Assembly (NCBI GenBank): GCA_017439615.1
Contig: JAFSIU010000139.1
Location: 1-7,164 of the forward strand
Reading direction: 5' to 3'
DNA from: Bacillota bacterium
GTDB lineage: Bacteria > Bacillota > Dehalobacteriia > UBA4068
DNA: 7,164 nucleotides
The stretch's first letter is position 1, and the number at the start of each line of letters is the position of its first letter. This document shows positions 6,551 to 7,164 of the stretch, piece by piece. The translations under genes were made by a program, and so were the position numbers. The notes beneath the pieces are model-generated. The model was given only the letters and a program-made list of their open reading frames with translations, was not told where the DNA came from and searched no databases.

Positions 6551-6988
6551 TTATATCACCTCTACTTTTCCGCCGGCTGCAACGATTTTCTCGGCAGCAC
6601 TTGCAGAAGTGGGCAAAGCAACGGTTAATTTCTTGGTGAGTTCACCGTTACCGAGAATTTTTACGCCGTCTTTGACATTTTTGACAATACCTGCTTCAAC
6701 CAAGCTTACGCAGTTGACAACAGCACCGTCTTCAAAAACATTCAAACGATCCACATTGACTTCAACGATCTCTTTTCTGAAGATATTGGTGAAGCCTCTC
6801 TTGGGGATACGTCTCTGCAAAGGCATCTGACCGCCTTCAAAGCCTACGCGTCTTTTGGCGCCGGAGCGGGCCATCTGACCTTTATGACCACGGGCAGAGG
6901 TTTTACCCTGACCGGAGCCGATACCTCTACCGACTCTTGTTGCTTTGGGACGAGAACCGGGAGCGGGACTTAACTGGCTGAGATTCAT
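6551..6988 (-). CDS. rplO: Large-subunit ribosomal protein L15 (uL15)
   Basis: The product is 145 residues from [15 protein letters not shown]. The glycine- and arginine-rich N-terminal half ([19 protein letters not shown] at about residues 20-38, then [18 protein letters not shown] at about 49-66) threads into 23S rRNA, and the C-terminal half is the globular L15 fold. It is a late assembly protein of the 50S subunit. I chose the ATG at 6986-6988 over an in-frame GTG three codons earlier (6995-6997). The GTG abuts the ribosome binding site AAGGGAGGT (6998-7006), while the ATG is 9 bases from it and gives the family's usual N-terminus. The stop codon directly precedes the secY GTG. Confidence 0.97.
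   Translation of the reverse strand: MNLSQLSPAPGSRPKATRVGRGIGSGQGKTSARGHKGQMARSGAKRRVGFEGGQMPLQRRIPKRGFTNIFRKEIVEVNVDRLNVFEDGAVVNCVSLVEAGIVKNVKDGVKILGNGELTKKLTVALPTSASAAEKIVAAGGKVEVI
6557..6563 (-). promoter_or_regulatory. Ribosome binding site that sets the GTG start of secY
   Basis: AGAGGTG on the minus strand lies within the last codons of rplO, 6 bases before the GTG at 6550. No ATG near this position gives the SecY N-terminus. Confidence 0.75.
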
Positions 6989-6997
6989 GATATACAC

Positions 6998-7006
6998 ACC
7001 TCCCTT
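6998..7006 (-). promoter_or_regulatory. Ribosome binding site of rplO
   Basis: AAGGGAGGT on the minus strand is 9 bases from the ATG at 6988 but touches the GTG at 6997, so it supports the ATG as the start of L15. Confidence 0.85.
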
Positions 7007-7013
7007 GGATTAA

Positions 7014-7163
7014 TTATTCGGAAATTTTTTCCACTGTTACCAAATGAGCGATCTTGGCGATTTTGCCCATGATATCGGGAGTATCCTCCTGAACAGCGGA
7101 AGAATGCATTTTGCCCAAACCCAAGGTACGGGCGATTTCTCTTTGTACTTTGTTATAACCGAT
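7014..7163 (-). CDS. rpmD: Large-subunit ribosomal protein L30 (uL30), N-terminus cut by the window edge
   Basis: The last 49 residues are present, beginning IGYNKVQREIARTLGLGKMH, with SSAVQEDTPDIMGKIAKIAH next and ending LVTVEKISE before TAA at 7014-7016. This matches bacterial L30, a protein of about 60 residues, with roughly the first 10 missing beyond the right edge. The diagnostic parts are the IGYNKVQREIARTLGL helix region and the closing HLVTVE strand. L30 binds 23S rRNA in the 50S subunit. It lies just upstream of rplO with a 25-base gap, the usual spc-operon order; rpsE would be expected next outside the window. Confidence 0.95.
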   Translation of the reverse strand: MGYNKVQREIARTLGLGKMHSSAVQEDTPDIMGKIAKIAHLVTVEKISE

Positions 7164-7164
7164 A

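Noticed and set aside
6989..6997. GTG start giving rplO three extra N-terminal residues
   Set aside because: The GTG touches the ribosome binding site, while the ATG at 6988 has proper spacing and gives the conserved L15 N-terminus.

Overview
The window is the distal part of a bacterial ribosomal-protein superoperon (spc plus alpha) on the minus strand. It faces, tail to tail, the 3' part of a plus-strand gene for a modular flavodiiron protein. The content points to an anaerobic, low-to-mid GC Firmicute of class Clostridia. The reasons are strong AGGAGG-type ribosome binding sites before almost every gene, rpsD placed between rpsK and rpoA, a KOW-domain gene before infA, a zinc-type adenylate kinase, and an FprA/Hrb-type oxygen- or NO-detoxifying flavoprotein. 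Genus cannot be assigned from this stretch.

Layout from the left. Bases 2-886 (+) hold the C-terminal part of a flavodiiron protein fused to a flavin-reductase domain and a short rubredoxin; its start lies outside the window. Bases 887-1118 hold no gene. They carry two back-to-back intrinsic terminators, one for each converging transcript, with about 130 bp of AT-rich sequence between them in which I see nothing convincing.

Bases 1119-7163 (-) are one tightly packed operon, transcribed right to left: rpmD (cut by the window edge), rplO, secY, adk, a KOW-domain gene, infA, rpmJ, rpsM, rpsK, rpsD, rpoA, rplQ. Gaps run from 0 to 56 nt, several ribosome binding sites overlap the upstream stop codon, and no internal promoter is convincing. 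rpmJ (37 codons) is easily missed because it is so short.

The operon joins large-subunit proteins (L30, L15, L36, L17), small-subunit proteins (S13, S11, S4), initiation factor IF-1, the RNA polymerase alpha subunit, the SecY protein-export channel and adenylate kinase. This gives coordinated supply of translation, transcription, secretion and adenylate-balancing components.

The window is mostly conserved housekeeping DNA and I see no new system in it. The points worth a second look are the absence of map (methionine aminopeptidase) between adk and the KOW gene, the poorly characterised KOW protein itself, the domain fusion and shortened rubredoxin in the flavoprotein, and the consistent use of cysteine-containing (zinc) versions of S4, L36 and adenylate kinase.
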